A stretch of 64,000 nucleotides of DNA, from NCBI GenBank assembly GCA_009192285.1, contig CM018603.1:4771613-4835612 (forward strand). Reading direction: 5' to 3'. This document shows positions 43,198-55,569 of the stretch, in pieces. The notes under the pieces were generated by a model, which saw nothing but the letters and a program-made list of their open reading frames with translations, made no database searches and was not told the origin of the DNA. Position numbers and translations under genes: made by a program. The DNA is from Morchella semilibera (Eukaryota > Ascomycota > Pezizomycetes > Pezizales > Morchellaceae). Position 1 is the stretch's first letter, and every line of letters starts with the position of its first letter.

Positions 43198-44775
43198 TAT
43201 GATGCGGTGGCTCGGTTTCCTGCTTGAATTTCTGCCTCTGTGCTGTTTGGCAATTAGGACAAGCTGCAATAAACTTTTGAATATCTTTCTCCATTCCAGG
43301 CCACCATGCTCTATATTTTAGGACTCCATTCAATCCCAGTAGTCCTAAGTGACCATCCTCTACATGCATTGTCTCCAACAAGTCAGCCAAGAACAGTAGG
43401 TTAATATATGGCGCCTGCCCATTATCATCAATGATCCTAAATAACTGATCATTCTGCAAGAAAAACTTGTCCTTATGAGCCACTATAACTTGCTGAATGT
43501 GAAGTAGTTTAACTTTTAAGGTATTCCATTATACCAGTAAACCAGTGAGGATCCTGCTCCTGTTAGAGAAAACCAATAAAGTCAGGACATCGACTGACCG
43601 CGTTAGCGACTACGTTATCCTTGATGCGTTGACGCCGTATATCTAAAACAAACTCAGAGAATTCAGAGATCCATCTTGCCAGTCCCTTTGATAGTGTCCT
43701 AGTTGTTTTAAGGTAATTGTCCCGGCGTCTTGGCATTAGTTCTGAGGGTTTGGTAGTTGGAGCGCGGTTGTCATTGTTAGGGTATTGTTAAGCGAAGAAG
43801 GGGTGTGCTACAGAGGGGATGTCATCATTAGGTTCTAGGAGGTTCGATGATGTCATGAATTTGTAATGTAAATGATAGAAATGATGGGGAGGAATACGAG
43901 GTGTGGTTGCGATGGGTTTCTATGGGTTTCTATGAATTGATGTATGAGTCATAGTGGACTGGGGGAGGAGAGGTGTTAAATAGTGGGTATGGATGTTTTC
44001 CTTAGTTCTTTCTTTCTTTTCTCTCTGTCTCGTCTTCCTGTTATCTGCAGTACAGAGGAATATACTCCTATTCTTAAGCTATAGTTTCTTGCCTCCATGA
44101 CTCTGCCCTCTTTAAGAGAAAAGCTTATAGCATCTCTCATCGTTCTCGTTGAGGACCATCCGGTCCTCACTTCCCCTGCTCTGTGTGCTTGTGCCTTTGC
44201 CCTTGCCTTGGTCTTTACCGGTGCTTGTGCTTGTGCCAGCCCCGCGTTGTCCCTGTCTTCGTCGGTCTCCTCGTTGCATTGACTGTGCTCCTCGAGTCCC
44301 TTCTGCGTCATCATTGTCATCTTCTACTTTGCGTCGGGTCATTCCGTCACAGTACTTAAGACTTTCATGATCTGTTACGATAGTAGTCGTCAACAAATTG
44401 TCAATGTGGTAACGTCATGTTCTTAACGAATGCTTGATAACAAAGAGTTCTTTTTCATGTACAGGGTAGTTAAACTCTGCTGGCTTCAATTGTCATCCGT
44501 CAAAAGCAACAGGACATAGTCGTTGATTCTTCAACGATAGTTCAAGAAGAACACATCCAATAGCAAAGTCGCTCACGTGAGTTTCGATTGTAAACACTGA
44601 CGCAAGGTCAGGTTGAAGTAATACAGGATCTGATGTTAAAGCTGTCTTAAATGTTGTAAAAGCACCATCACAGAATGCATTCCAGACAATCTTCCTGTGT
44701 TTTTGTTTTCTGGCCAAAGGATTACAGTAATCCTGGGTCACTTGATGAAATGGGTCGAGTGAGGAAGACACGTAA
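43198..44775 (-). pseudogene. Ty3/gypsy pol relic 1 (RNase H to integrase)
   Basis: On the minus strand: the RT/RNase H junction with SDPVLLQPDLASVFTIETHV near 44630, TDHESLKY near 44370 (broken by LTR A10), LARWISEFSEFVLDIRRQRI near 43660, and VVANAVSRCPDF. The integrase zinc-binding domain has an HxxxxH-like HVEDGHLG and then CPNCQTAQRQ near 43250. It stops at PPHHM, where unrelated coding begins. POGO2 starts to its right. Defective. Confidence 0.8.
43718..44351 (+). mobile_element. Solo LTR, family A (A10)
   Basis: 634-bp unit TGTCCCGGCGTC...TTCCGTCACA. TSD GTAAT (43713-43717) and GTACT (44352-44356), one mismatch. It interrupts the RNase H of Ty3/gypsy relic 1 between TDHESLKY and LKTTRTLSKG. 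Confidence 0.88.
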
Positions 44776-45135
44776 TATTATGGCTAAAATGCTATATGAA
44801 GCTAGTATTATATAACAGAAAATGGCCATAGCAAATATATATAGTTTGCAAAAATATAACAAATATAAACAGAATCTACGCGTATTTTTGATTTCTGTTT
44901 GATTACCTTTCACGACACATCCCAACATCAGTTCAATTGCAAAATGTCTAAAGAAACTGAGCATCCGTTACTCGATCATACTTTCTAATATCCACGAAAT
45001 GAACGATTGATACTAGCACAAAGTCATTACTATTCGGAATTGAAAAAATACCAATTTGATACTCAAAACCAGCATAAACCGATTGTGAATCAATTATCTA
45101 AACTCCACAATATTCCTGAAGCTACATTACGTCAA

Positions 45136-45773
45136 TGTGATGGAGTAACCCGACGCAAAGAAGAAGATGACAATGATGACGCAGAAGGACCCGAGGAGTA
45201 CAGCCGAAGCGACGAGAAGACCGACGAAGACAAAGGCAACACCGAGCAGGCACAAGCACAGGCACCGGCAAAGGCAAAGGCAAAGGCAAGAACAAAGGCA
45301 CAAGGACACAGGGCAGGGAGAGTGAGGACCAGATGGACCTCAACGAGAACGATGAGAGGTACTATAGGTTTCCTCCCTTGAGAGGACCGAGTTTTGGTAC
45401 GAAGGGCTATGGCTTAGAAATAGGAGTAGATTCCTATGTACCAAGATAACAGGAAGACGAGACAGAGAGAAAAGAAAGAAAGAACTAAGGAAAACATCTA
45501 TCCCCGCTATTTAACACACCTCCTCCACTAGTCCGCTATGACTCACACTTTCGCTTATAGAACCCCATAGAAACCCGTCGCTACCACACCTCGTAATCCT
45601 CCCCACCATCTCCGCTATTCTACATTACCAATCCATCACGCCATCGAACCTCCCAGAACTCAATGACGACAACCTCCACCTCGCACTCCCCACTGTCGCT
45701 TAATATTACCCTAACAACCACAACCATGCATCGCCTACCGAACTGTCCGGACAGATGCCAAGGCGCCGGGACA
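45136..45773 (-). mobile_element. Solo LTR, family A (A11)
   Basis: 638-bp reverse unit TGTGATGGAGTAACCCG...CGCCGGGACA with perfect TSD GTCAA at 45131-45135 and 45774-45778. Removing it and one TSD copy rejoins the POGO2 frame. Confidence 0.93.
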
Positions 45774-46455
45774 GTCAACATATTAAAAATGCTGCACAGA
45801 AAACATGAGAAGAAGCGCATGCGGAACGACAACTTTCATCAGTGGAAGAAGAAAGAGTTTTAGTTCAACAAATTTTTCTTTTAGATGACTATAATATACC
45901 AGCAAGTAGATTACAAGTCATGGACCTTGCACACACTATTCTGCATCGAAGGACCCCAAAGTATACAATCAGCAAAGACTGGTTTTATCGATTTCTTGCA
46001 TGCAATGAAGATTGCCGTTATTTAGTGGTAAAAGTAATTAGTATCAGTCGATCTAATGCGGTAAATTGGATAATGATGAACGATTTTTTCACAAAAGTGA
46101 GTATAACATAATTCCATTGTTTAAATACTATAACTTACTACTGATATAATCTGGAAAGCTTATATATACAGTCGACAAGTACAAAATAGAGGAGCAAGAT
46201 ACATACAATCTTGACAAATCGGGATTTACTCTCGGAGCGGGTGATGAAGTAAGAGGAATATAATGATGTCGGAATATCCGTCGAAACCCAGCTTTCAAGG
46301 AATTCGAGAATAGAGAGTCGTGTAGTGTTGTTGAATCGATCAGCGCTGATGGGTTTCATATGATACCGTTGATTATATACAAAGGAATGTATCATTTGGC
46401 TGGTTGGTACCGAGATGCTAAAGTAAAAAATTGGTGGTATGGATATTCGGAAAAA

Positions 46456-46590
46456 GGATATCAGCAAACTCAACTTATGACTAGAGTCTCCCAACAGTCT
46501 CCCGGGTCTCCTGAGTGTCTCCTGAGACTCCTGGATAATTTTTGTGTCTCCTGATGCTTAGGTAATATTAGGAGACAAATAATGTCTTGC
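46456..46590. mobile_element. MITE I copy in POGO2
   Basis: Bounded by ATCAGCAAACTC and GTCTTGCTGAT with internal TCTCCTGAG palindromes. GGAT(A) flanks both sides (GGATATCAGC... and ...GATGGATAT), a likely short TSD. Interrupts POGO2 before the second catalytic Asp. Confidence 0.65.
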
Positions 46591-47754
46591 TGATGGATAT
46601 AGTACGACTTAACTGTGTTACGAATTTTTGAAGTTGATATTTGAGCGTGAAACTAAAGAACGGTTAGCATAACCTCAACACAGAACGAACATCAGCCTAA
46701 CCGGTATAGGGCAAACAGAAGCCGGGGTCTACTGATATTTGATGGTTTCGAATCACACATGCATTTGGAAATCGTTGAGTTCTGTTTGGATCATAAAATA
46801 CTTCTCTTCTGTCTTCCATCACATACATCTCATGTACTTCAGCTATTGGATGTTGGGGTTTTGGTCCTTTAGAAAAGTACTATTGACAAGAAGTTACAGA
46901 ATGCCGAATCTTAGTCACTAAAAACACTTTTCCAAATTTGTTAGCAAAAGCACGCACAAAGGCCTTTTTACCAGTTGTAATATTAAAGCTGGATTTCGTG
47001 CAACTGGAATTTATCCTTATAATCCTTCAATAATATTAGATACTTTAACTTGCCCCAGGGAAGTAGAAGTATCAGGAAGCTTGGACGATACTAGGAGAAG
47101 CGGGCGGAACAACGAATCTCCATCTAACAATCCTCATTCTCTTTTAACATTCAATTTATCAATACCTACAATACCACAATCGGTACAAAATCAGCTAAAT
47201 TTAGCTCTTTTGACTCTCGATTCGAATAGTCCATGTTCAACCTATCAGCATATACTTTATTGGAAACTTGTGGAGGGAAATATAGCAAATAGTACTCAGG
47301 TGCTAATGAATGAAGCTGGGGAAAAGCATTTACGTGAAACGATAATGCAAAAAGAGAAGGAGGGTATACGAGACACACGATATCTCAATACACATGCGGC
47401 CGTACTATTGGAAAAAGAAATGGCTTTGATGCAATTGAAAAAGAAACGTGACGAAAAGGATATCTAGGAAGTATGGAGGAAACAGAAAAGGGAGGAAGAA
47501 AAGCAGAGAAAGGAAGAAGTAAAGAAACAAACAGCAGAGGATATTGAGAAAAGTAATTCAGAACATATCATAAAGATGGAGGAGAAGGAACGCAAAAGGC
47601 TTAAAAAAAAAGAAGAGAAAAAGTATAAAGCTGAGGCTCGAGCTATTCTTTTACGCAAAAAGGAAAAGGTAAAAGAAGAACAGATGACTCAAAAATGAAA
47701 AAGAATAGCAGGAAAAGCCTCTAAAGAATAAAACAAGGTAAGTTGAGAATAAAA

Positions 47755-49451
47755 TTAATTGACATTCAATTTTCTCTTTTTTCCACTCTTATCCTTATTC
47801 TCTACCTCCTGTTTTTCCTGCTTCTTATGTTTAGCAGGTTTTGAACCACTCTTTCCAGCCTTAGTATCCTCCCGTTTCTTAAAGTCAAACACACTTTTAT
47901 GATAAAACAAATCAATTGAACTTCTGGTATCAGATTCAATTGGTGCTATGTTATGAGAAATAAGAGACCCAAAAAAAAGCAAAGCATTGCCAGGCAGAGG
48001 ATCAAACCTGAGCCTGAGTTCCCATAAAATGAGATCTCCTCCAACCCAATCTTCTGAATCGTTATGTGTTTTGACAGGAAGTACACAGTTGTAGGCACAG
48101 TAATAGTCTTTGACGTCTCAGTGAATGCTGTATTTTTTGTCTTTATTAAGACCAATATTAACTGCAAGACCTGGCCAAGCATCCCAAAAGGATTTGAAGC
48201 CATCAGGAAGGTATTTTTTGGGACCAATATATTTTTAAAACATATTGGGGGATAAGAATGGCAAAGTGTCTGTAAGGGTATAAAACAGGTTTTGATTTGC
48301 TTCAATAAAGGCTTCAGATTGTAGTGGTTGTTTGCGGTACTCGGAGCTATTCATTAATACAGTGCTATAATCACCCCATATAGTGTAATGGCGGTTGGTC
48401 AAACTGTCCACGAACAGTGTCGGCAGACCTTTGCTTTGGAAGTTGAAAGGTGGTAAGGGAAAGATTGTCGACAAGTTCAGCATTGTGCAAACGGAATCGA
48501 TAGGCCAGAATATTTCCATTATTATCGACGACCTGAACAGGATTTGGTGAGGAAGGTAAGACTTTGAAGTTTGGAGTCATGCGATCGTTATGTGAAGAGA
48601 TGGTCTTTGATGCTTTTAGTTATCCCGGCGTCTTGGCATCAGTCCCGAGGGTTTGGTAGTCGAAGCGCTGTTGTGATTGTTTGGGTATTTCCAAGCGAGG
48701 AAGGGGTGTGCTAAAGAGGGGGTGTCGTCATGGAATTCTAGGAGGTTCGATAGCATAATGGATTTGTAATGTACATAGCAGAGATGGTGGGGAGGAATAC
48801 GAGGTGTGGTTGCGATGGATTTCTATGGGTTTCTATGAGCTGATGTATGAGTCATAGTGGACTGGCGAAGGAGGGGTGTTAAATAGTGGGGATAGATGTT
48901 TTCCTTAGTTCTTTCTTTCTTTTCTCTCTGTCTCGTCTTCCTGTTATCTCGGTACATAGGAATCTACTCCTATTTCTAAGCCATAGCTTCTCGTACCAAA
49001 GACCCTGTCCTCTAGAAAGGGGAAATCCATAGTACCTCTCATCGTTCTCATTGAGGTTCATCCGGTCCTCACTTTCCCTGTCCTGCGCTCTTATGCCTTT
49101 GCCCTTGCCTTTGCCTTTGCCGGTGCCTGTGCTTGTACCTGTCCGGTATGGCCCTTGTCTTCGTCGGTCTCCTCGTCACTGAAGCTGTGCTCCTTGAGTC
49201 TTTCTGCGTCATCATTGTCATCTTCTTCTTTGCGTCGGGTTACTCCATCACATTAGTGTTTTAAGATACATGTAGTTGAGGTGAGCGTGAATTGTTTCAA
49301 GTTCAGATTGACTATTGTCCCATCTCTTTGAAATACGCTTAACTTCTTGACGATATCCACAGCTGAAAGTGTCATATTTGTCCTTAAATATTTCTTTTTT
49401 GATGAAAAACTCAACACGATCATCAAGTTTTTTGAAATATTCATGGGCCAT
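47755..49451 (-). pseudogene. 2OG-Fe(II) oxygenase-like protein, copy 2, disrupted
   Basis: Homologue of 35907-37405 on the minus strand. It starts MAHEYFKKLDDRVEFFIKKE with YRQEVKRISKRW, is broken by LTR A12, resumes with PNPVQVVDNNGNILAYRFRL, a frame break, then DSLTNRHYTIWGDYS. The oxygenase core follows: IH-stop-DVKDYYCAYNC near 48135, WVGGDLILWELRLRF, NALLFFGSLISHNIAPIESD and TRSSIDLFYHKS, ending in a Lys-rich tail. Unlike copy 1 it keeps candidate ligands: HxD (with a stop codon between), the His of SLISH and the Arg of TRSS. Stops and frameshifts make it inactive. Role unknown. Confidence 0.55.
48621..49252 (+). mobile_element. Solo LTR, family A (A12)
   Basis: 632-bp unit with the first TG changed to TA (TATCCCGGCG...CTCCATCACA) and perfect TSD TTAGT at 48616-48620 and 49253-49257. 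Interrupts the copy 2 2OG-like gene. Confidence 0.92.
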
Positions 49452-49897
49452 TTTGACTACTGGAACAAGAAGAAGAGGGAAGAAGGTAGAGGGTAGAGGG
49501 CTCTTATATAGACAGCCGAGCGCTACAAATTCAATTTTTTTTAGTCAGCTGAATGTGCGGAATGCCAAATATATTAGCAAAACCTGAGAGACAAAGGACC
49601 ACTGAGTGGCAGAGAAATTGCTTTCCTTAAATTCCTGCTGCCAAATAAATTCATGCGTGGGACAAGTCACTAATAGGACAAGGCACTATTCCTCTCTATG
49701 TAGAGAGGACCCTACAACACATTTGATCGTCGTTGTAAGAGTTACGACTCGATTCGTTGGAGGCTCTAATGAAGTAGAGACACATCCCTGACTCTTTTTT
49801 CTTGACTACCCTCCTGACTGACATAAAGGACATATGGTCTAGTGACTCCTGTAATCAATTATTGTAGCATAAAGTACGTTGATGATCGCCGGGCCGG
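49452..49897. other. No recognisable gene
   Basis: Upstream side of the copy 2 2OG-like gene. Contains TCTTATATAGACAGCC near 49500 (reading left to right), a possible TATA-like box, but no protein frame I can recognise. Confidence 0.3.
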
Positions 49898-50150
49898 TGT
49901 GATGGAGTAACCGGAAGGCAAGGTAGTGGAAAACAATGATGATGCAGAAGGATTCGAGGAGCATAACCAGTACAACAAGAACACTGACGAAGGCAAGGAC
50001 AATACTCGGCAGGCACAAGCACAGGCGCCAGCGAGGGTGTCCGGGCGTCTTGGCATTAGTCCCAAGAGTTCGGTAGTCGAAGCGTGGTAGTAATTGTTTA
50101 GGTATCGTTAAGCGAGGAAGGGGTGTGCCAAAGAGGGGTGTCGACATTGC
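49898..50150. mobile_element. Two family A LTR fragments in opposite orientation (A13)
   Basis: 49898-50037 is the right end of a reverse family A LTR (TGTGATGGAGTAACCGG...). At 50038 it switches to the left end of a forward one (TGTCCGGGCGTCTTGG...), which ends near 50150. Together they make a chimera lacking both LTR middles. Ty3/gypsy relic 2 begins directly after it. Confidence 0.7.
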
Positions 50151-52874
50151 CAGTGGGCCAAAAGAGGGAACCATCCCTTCGTATAATTTTATCTCATGGT
50201 TCTAAGGGCGTTGCAAGGGTAACTTCGATGCGTTGGTTTCATCAAACAATTGTCGGAAGCGCTAATAATCTATCGGAATATTTCCGTCAGGGTTGGCGGG
50301 CATTTCCAATATTTCATTAACAGTATATAGAGTACTCAAATAAACTTGAACAGTAGGGTCCTTGGAAAGTCTCTTAAACGAGCGAGGGGTAACTGTCGAA
50401 ATATGTGTAACTGGCTTTTCCGGTAGTGGTGTCGAAATCCCTCAAGTAACGATAGGTTTGTTGTTGTCTATACACTGTTCAAGACATACTGACGACTAAA
50501 AGCGAATCTCATTTTTTCCGCTATCAATCAAAACTCCATGCTTCCGTATCCAGGGTATTCCCATTATAATCAGATAGTGTCCCAGTTTTGTAACAAAGAA
50601 AGGGCATTCTTTCACATATTCATTAATCTCCAGTTCCAACGTCAACTTCCTAGTCACCTTCCCTGATTCAATCGGCCTTCCATCAATCACATCAATCTCC
50701 CTTTCAGTCCTCAAGTTCTTCATTTTGAGTTCATGGGGACGCACAAAGTCTTCATCTATAAATGCATATCCCGACGCCCTAGTATCAATGAAGGCATAAG
50801 TGAGTACAATAGATTTTGTATTTTGCAAAATGGAACAAACTACAACCAGTTGATCCCCACACATCCCCCCTTCTGATACTGAAAATGTAAAAATTGACAC
50901 CTTATAAAAACCTTGGGTGCTCCCTGGGCTATGCCGCTTAAGTCAGGGACGAATCCTTTAACTCCGACGACGACGACACAACCTCCTCTTCTTTTTCCTG
51001 CTTTGTTTCCAATAATGCTCCCCTCATCTTGGGTGGAGCCCTTCCCGATGGCGAGTAAGGGCACTCCCTTACCAAATGTTCAACTTCTTTACAAGAATAA
51101 CAGCGGTTCTCAATCCGACGGGCTTCCATTTCCCTAGGATCCAGACGACGACGACCATTAGACAAATCCATAGGAACCGCTCCCTAAGGCATATAGGAAG
51201 AGTGGGCTACTGGTGCTGTATTTCTTGGTGATGGTGGTAGTGGTCCCCGTACAACTGGGTATGTTGCTGATGCAACAGCTGGATGAAGGGCAAAGGAGCG
51301 AAGGGCAGGACTACTACAAATCTGAAACCTAAGCCATCTCATCCTGGCCTGCAAAGCTTGTTGTTTATTATCAAGCTGTTGGAGAAAGAGTCTGCACTCC
51401 TTGATTGTTGTTGGGGTTTCATTCTAGATCATCAACGCTATCAAATCCTGGTTAAGTCGTTTTAAGAGGTATTCAATTCTGGCAGCCTCGTTGAACTCAA
51501 AGTCGGCAGCATACCGCTGGAACTCCGCAAAGTATTCTGAAAATGAACGTTAGCACTATCTCATTTCCCTCAAGTTACTGTGATGGAGTAACCCGACGCA
51601 AAGAAGAAGATGACAATGATGACACAGAAGAACTCGAGGTGCACAGTCTCGGAACGAGGAGACTGACGAAGACAGAGGCAACACCGGGCAGGCACAAGCA
51701 CAGGCACCGGCGAAGGCAAAGGCAAGGGCAAGGACAAGGGCACAAGAGCACAGAGCAGGGAGAGTGAGGACCGAATGGACCTCAACGAGAACGATAAGAG
51801 GTACTATGGGTTCCCCCTCGCCTGAGAATCGAGTATTTAGTACGAGAGGCTATGGCTTGGTAATAGGAGTAGATTTCTATGTACCGAGATGACAGGAAGA
51901 CGAGACAGAGAGAAAAGAAAGAAAGAACTAAGGAAAACATCTATCCCCGCTATTTAACACACCTCCTCCACTAGTCCACTATGACTCACACTTTCGCTTA
52001 TAGAACCCCATAGAAACCCGTCGCTACCACACCTCGTAATCCTCCCCACCATCTCCGCTATTCTACATTACCAATCTATCACGCCATCGAACCTCCTAGA
52101 ACTTAATGACGACAACCTCCACCTTGCGCTCCCCACCCTCGCTTAACATTACCCTAACAACCATAACCATGCATCGCCTACCGAACTGTCGGAACAGATG
52201 CCAAGGCGCCGGGACAGTTACGGGCGGTGGTGGCAGCATGGTTTGGATCCTCAAAAGCATTACCCAAAACTCCAAAAAGATTCCATCCGCCATTAAATCA
52301 AGGGCAATTTCTTCATTCATAATATAGACAAGGAATTAATCCACCTCAGGTCCCTACAGTCGGGATATGGAATACGAAATCTGTTTTGCCAAAGTATGAA
52401 AACAATCGAGGTTGGCCGTGAGCTTCATTTGCAGCTGTCTCTGGAAGGTTTAGAGGCTTTTGCGGTCATCCAGGTATTTCTCCGGGTTGGGGGGTTTTTG
52501 GGATTTAGACGGCTTGGTTAAGTCGTCATGGAGCTCTTCTAAAGCTGTCCTTCTTGCAGCTTCCTGAACTTAGTTCGTAGTCCCTGAGTTTCTTTATGGA
52601 ACTCGGCATGGGCTTGTTCTGTTTCGGAGTGGTCAGTGATGAGATCGATCACATATTATTTGACCCCTCCATATGCCCTTCGGAGGAGGACATAAGCTTG
52701 CTTTTGCTTCTTGTGTTGCGCTGGAGTCCATTTTATTGTGAGCGACAAAGAACGCTTCGAGATCCGTATGGAGCTTTTGATAGTCAAATGCATTGGTACT
52801 TGGGGCAGTCATGGTAAGCTATTGTGCAAGGAACTCGTGCTGTGCCAGTTGAGCAGGGGGTTGTCTCGTCTTAG
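50151..52874 (-). pseudogene. Ty3/gypsy relic 2 (gag, protease, start of RT)
   Basis: On the minus strand. Gag near 52240-52830 (DRKSLKPFRDSCK-type core, ALDLMADGIFLEFW), then after LTR A14 FSEYFAEFQRYAADFEFNEA near 51500. The nucleocapsid knuckle CYSCKEVEHLVREC (CX2CX4HX4C) is near 51065-51100. The protease domain (50496-50900) has AFIDTRASGYAFIDEDF, where the usual DTGAS reads DTRAS, and later HYLIIMGIPWIRKHGVLID. The RT leader FRQLFDETNASKLP lies near 50240, cut off by A13. Stops are few in the protease frame. The Gly-to-Arg change at the active site would disable it. Confidence 0.8.
51579..52216 (-). mobile_element. Solo LTR, family A (A14)
   Basis: 638-bp reverse unit with perfect TSD GTTAC at 51574-51578 and 52217-52221. 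Very similar to A11 over its whole length, so both are recent. Interrupts the gag of Ty3/gypsy relic 2. Confidence 0.93.
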
Positions 52875-53507
52875 TGTGACAAGGTAACCGTAAGGCAAGG
52901 TAACGGAAGACAATGATGGCGCAGAAGGACTTGAGGAGCACAGCCAGCACAACGAGAACATTGACGAAGGTGAGGACAACACTGGGTAGGCACAAGTACA
53001 GGTGCCAGCGAGGGCAAATGCAAGAACAGAAGCAAAAGAGGCACGAAACAAGGAGAGTGGGGACCGGATGGACTTCAACGAAAATGACAGAAGATACTAT
53101 GGGTTTCCTCATTACCGAGGACAAGTTTTAAGATCAGGGGACCAATGGCCTGGAGATAGGAGTGTAATACTATGTATCGAGATATCACGAAGACGAGACA
53201 GAGAGAAAAGAAAAAATGAATTAAAGGAAAAGTCTTCCTGCAGTATTTAACATTCTCCTCCGACAGTCCATTATGACTCCTTCCTCCATCCGTAGAATCC
53301 CATAGAAAACCTATTACCCCACACCCCATATTCCTCCCCACCATGTTTTCTATTAATATTACAAATCCATCATGCCATCGAATCTCCTAGAACCTAATGA
53401 CCACATCCTCACCTCATCGTATCCCCTTCTCGCTTAACATTTCTTCATTAGTTACCTTAGCGCTTCGACTACTAAATTCTCGGGACCGATGCCAAGACGC
53501 TGGGATA
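52875..53507 (-). mobile_element. Solo LTR, family A (A15)
   Basis: 633-bp reverse unit TGTGACAAGGTAACCG...GCTGGGATA of the GGCAAGGTAACGG subgroup. Flanks CTTAG and GTCGG do not match. It separates Ty3/gypsy relics 2 and 3, so it may mark a recombination junction. Confidence 0.8.
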
Positions 53508-55200
53508 GTCGGAGCATATGTGTCGGTCCGTTGCAATCTTTAACTGTAAATTCTAGAGACTTCAAATCTGTAATTGGGTTCACAGCTCTGAACCATTCCA
53601 TCACCAGCATAATATCCAATTCTGGAAGCATTATGACATGTCAGTTGAGTCCCAAGACTGGGATAGGTGTAACATTAAGCAAAACAATCCTTTCCTTCCC
53701 CCTACTACGTTTTACCACCAGCCCCAATTCTTGTACGGTCCAACTGCTCACATGTGTCCTAGATTCTCCACAGTCTCATAAGAGTCCAATATTCTTCCCT
53801 TCAACCCAGCCATCTATTACTGCTAGGCCTATCTCCCTATCTTCATCCATCGCACATACACGCTCCATCACCTCTTGGAGCAAGCGGGATTCTCTTGTGG
53901 CACCGTCCGTTGACGACTGTTGGAGATGCATTTCCTGATCGAGCATAGTCCCCTCCATGTTTGACCTCTGCCTTTTCCCTGCCAGGCACCCCTTGAATTT
54001 CTTGCATAGGAATTACCTAGATTGATATGGAACGTTACATCGTTACGTTCAAGGGGATTGTTGTCCGTTGACTCCAGTCTGTTTGAGGAGTAATCAGAAC
54101 TCTTATGTGACTCATAGCCACAATTTTAACAGAGTCTATTTTGATGACAGTGGTCCTTCCATTGTTTAGTTCTCTTCTGAGTCCTAGGGGGTCCGGGGTC
54201 CGCAGCGTAAACTCGTTGTCTATTATTCTATGACACGTTATTACGTTGATAGGCATTACCAGCGTTATTCGTTGATTCTCGTTGACTATGGCTCATCGCG
54301 TTGTTGGATCCAAACCTGCCGTCACGGTTGTTATACCTAATGAACCACTTCCTATCAATTCTATCACAGAGTTGAATGAATTGAAGGAGGTCTTAAGGGT
54401 GGTCTAGGATCTTGTCGAGTTCGTCGAGGACATGGTCACGGAGACCGGACTTGAATCTTTCTTTGATCTCATATTCAGGAGGGCCTTGGGATAGTTGATC
54501 TGCTATGTCCAGAAGATCAATTGCAAGCTCAAAGATTGACTTACTCTATCTGATTCTGTTAGACTGTTGACATAGTTTGTCGTTGACATTGAAGTTAGTA
54601 CAAGCTTCGCGAATGACGGAGAAAAACGATTCTAAGTCTGTAATCTGTTCAATACCTCTGTTGTTCATTTCATGCATTCGTTTGCGTACCGAGTTCTCGC
54701 CCATTCTTTCAAATAGGAAACAGCCATTTCAATTCTTTCTGTTTCATCTCTGAATTCTCCTCCGACAGTATAGAAGTCTATGAACTCCCTCATATCAGTA
54801 ATCTAGTCAGGACAGGCAGTGCCTGCCCTTCTCCTATCAGATACTTGGGTACCTTGATCCTCAAAAGACCTGGAGTAAGTCTGGCGACGTTTTCGTTAAC
54901 TGGCGAAGCGCCTTCACGAGCGAAATCCATTGGTGTAGGATTTCTGTCAAGGACGACGGGCGGAAGAGACGGATTGTTGTAGTTCAAGTTGTTAGTGGAA
55001 CCAGCCAGTTCCCTAAGATTGTCCCAGAGGGAAGTAGGCTGGAAAGTGGCTTCCTCTTGACAAGGTTGACGGGTAGGCTCAACGTTGGGGCTGTGAAAGC
55101 CATCAACATCGATAGTATTGTCGCGTATCAATACAGAATCGTCTGATAAGCCTAGAATCGTTGATAATACTCAATACAATTTGGTAGTGAACGTCATTCG
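53508..55200 (-). pseudogene. Ty3/gypsy relic 3 (gag and protease)
   Basis: On the minus strand. The gag N-terminus (54790-55131) has PSLPPVVLDRNPTPMDFARE and LLRIKVPKYLIGEGQALPVL. The middle is frame-broken, and a degenerate CCHC knuckle (NCGYESHKSSD) lies near 54120. The protease contains IDGWVEGKNIGLL, DCGESRTHVSS (in place of D-S/T-GAS) near 53760, and VTPIPVLGLN with LDIMLVMEWF near 53620. No RT or integrase before A15. Different sequence family from relic 2. Confidence 0.7.
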
Positions 55201-55569
55201 CAGTGGTTATATTCCGTTAGAGTAAGAAGCAATCGTTGACCAAACAGCAATAGTAACGGGGATCGATGCAAAAATGTGGTTGGGTAGGTTATACTACAAA
55301 TTGGGCTCCTCCTAAGCAAATGAGAAAAAAAAAGTAACAAGAACAGGTCAAGCTACTTCAAGCTTTACAGGATATTGTGAATACAACTAGGTGGACCATT
55401 CACGGCCCTACAGTGCTTCCCCAGAAGGTTACTTTGATGTATCCTCTAACACTAATACGCAAAGGTAATGGTTGTTGCACCGTGGCTCTTGGAGGACGTT
55501 TCGATCGACGAAGATTGAACGAAGAACTGAGTGTTGCTACCAAATATGTGGATTTCGTCAGGTAAACTT
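55201..55569 (+). other. Short unrecognised coding fragment
   Basis: A + strand frame at 55377-55565 reads through TTRWTIHGPTVLPQKVTLMY and CCTVALGGRFDRRRLNEELS. Composition looks coding, but I recognise no family. Nothing else in the stretch. Confidence 0.3.

Larger units (their letters stand above)
44776..47700 (+). pseudogene. pogo-type transposase (POGO2), interrupted twice
   Basis: Starts near 44944 with MSKETEHPLLDHTF, then KPIVNQLSKLHNIPEATLRQ (helix-turn-helix). LTR A11 is inserted there and coding resumes as ILKMLHRKHEK at 45779. A CENP-B-type region (KDWFYRFLACNEDCRYLV) follows, then an intron (GTGAGT near 46097), YNLDKSGFTLG (first Asp) near 46200 and IPLIIYKG. A MITE I copy interrupts at about 46456-46590. 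LIFDGFESHMHLEIVEFCLD (second Asp) follows near 46737, LQLLDVG (third Asp), and a Lys/Glu-rich coiled coil to 47695. It keeps all three Asp residues but has stops and frameshifts. Terminal repeats not resolved. Confidence 0.75.
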
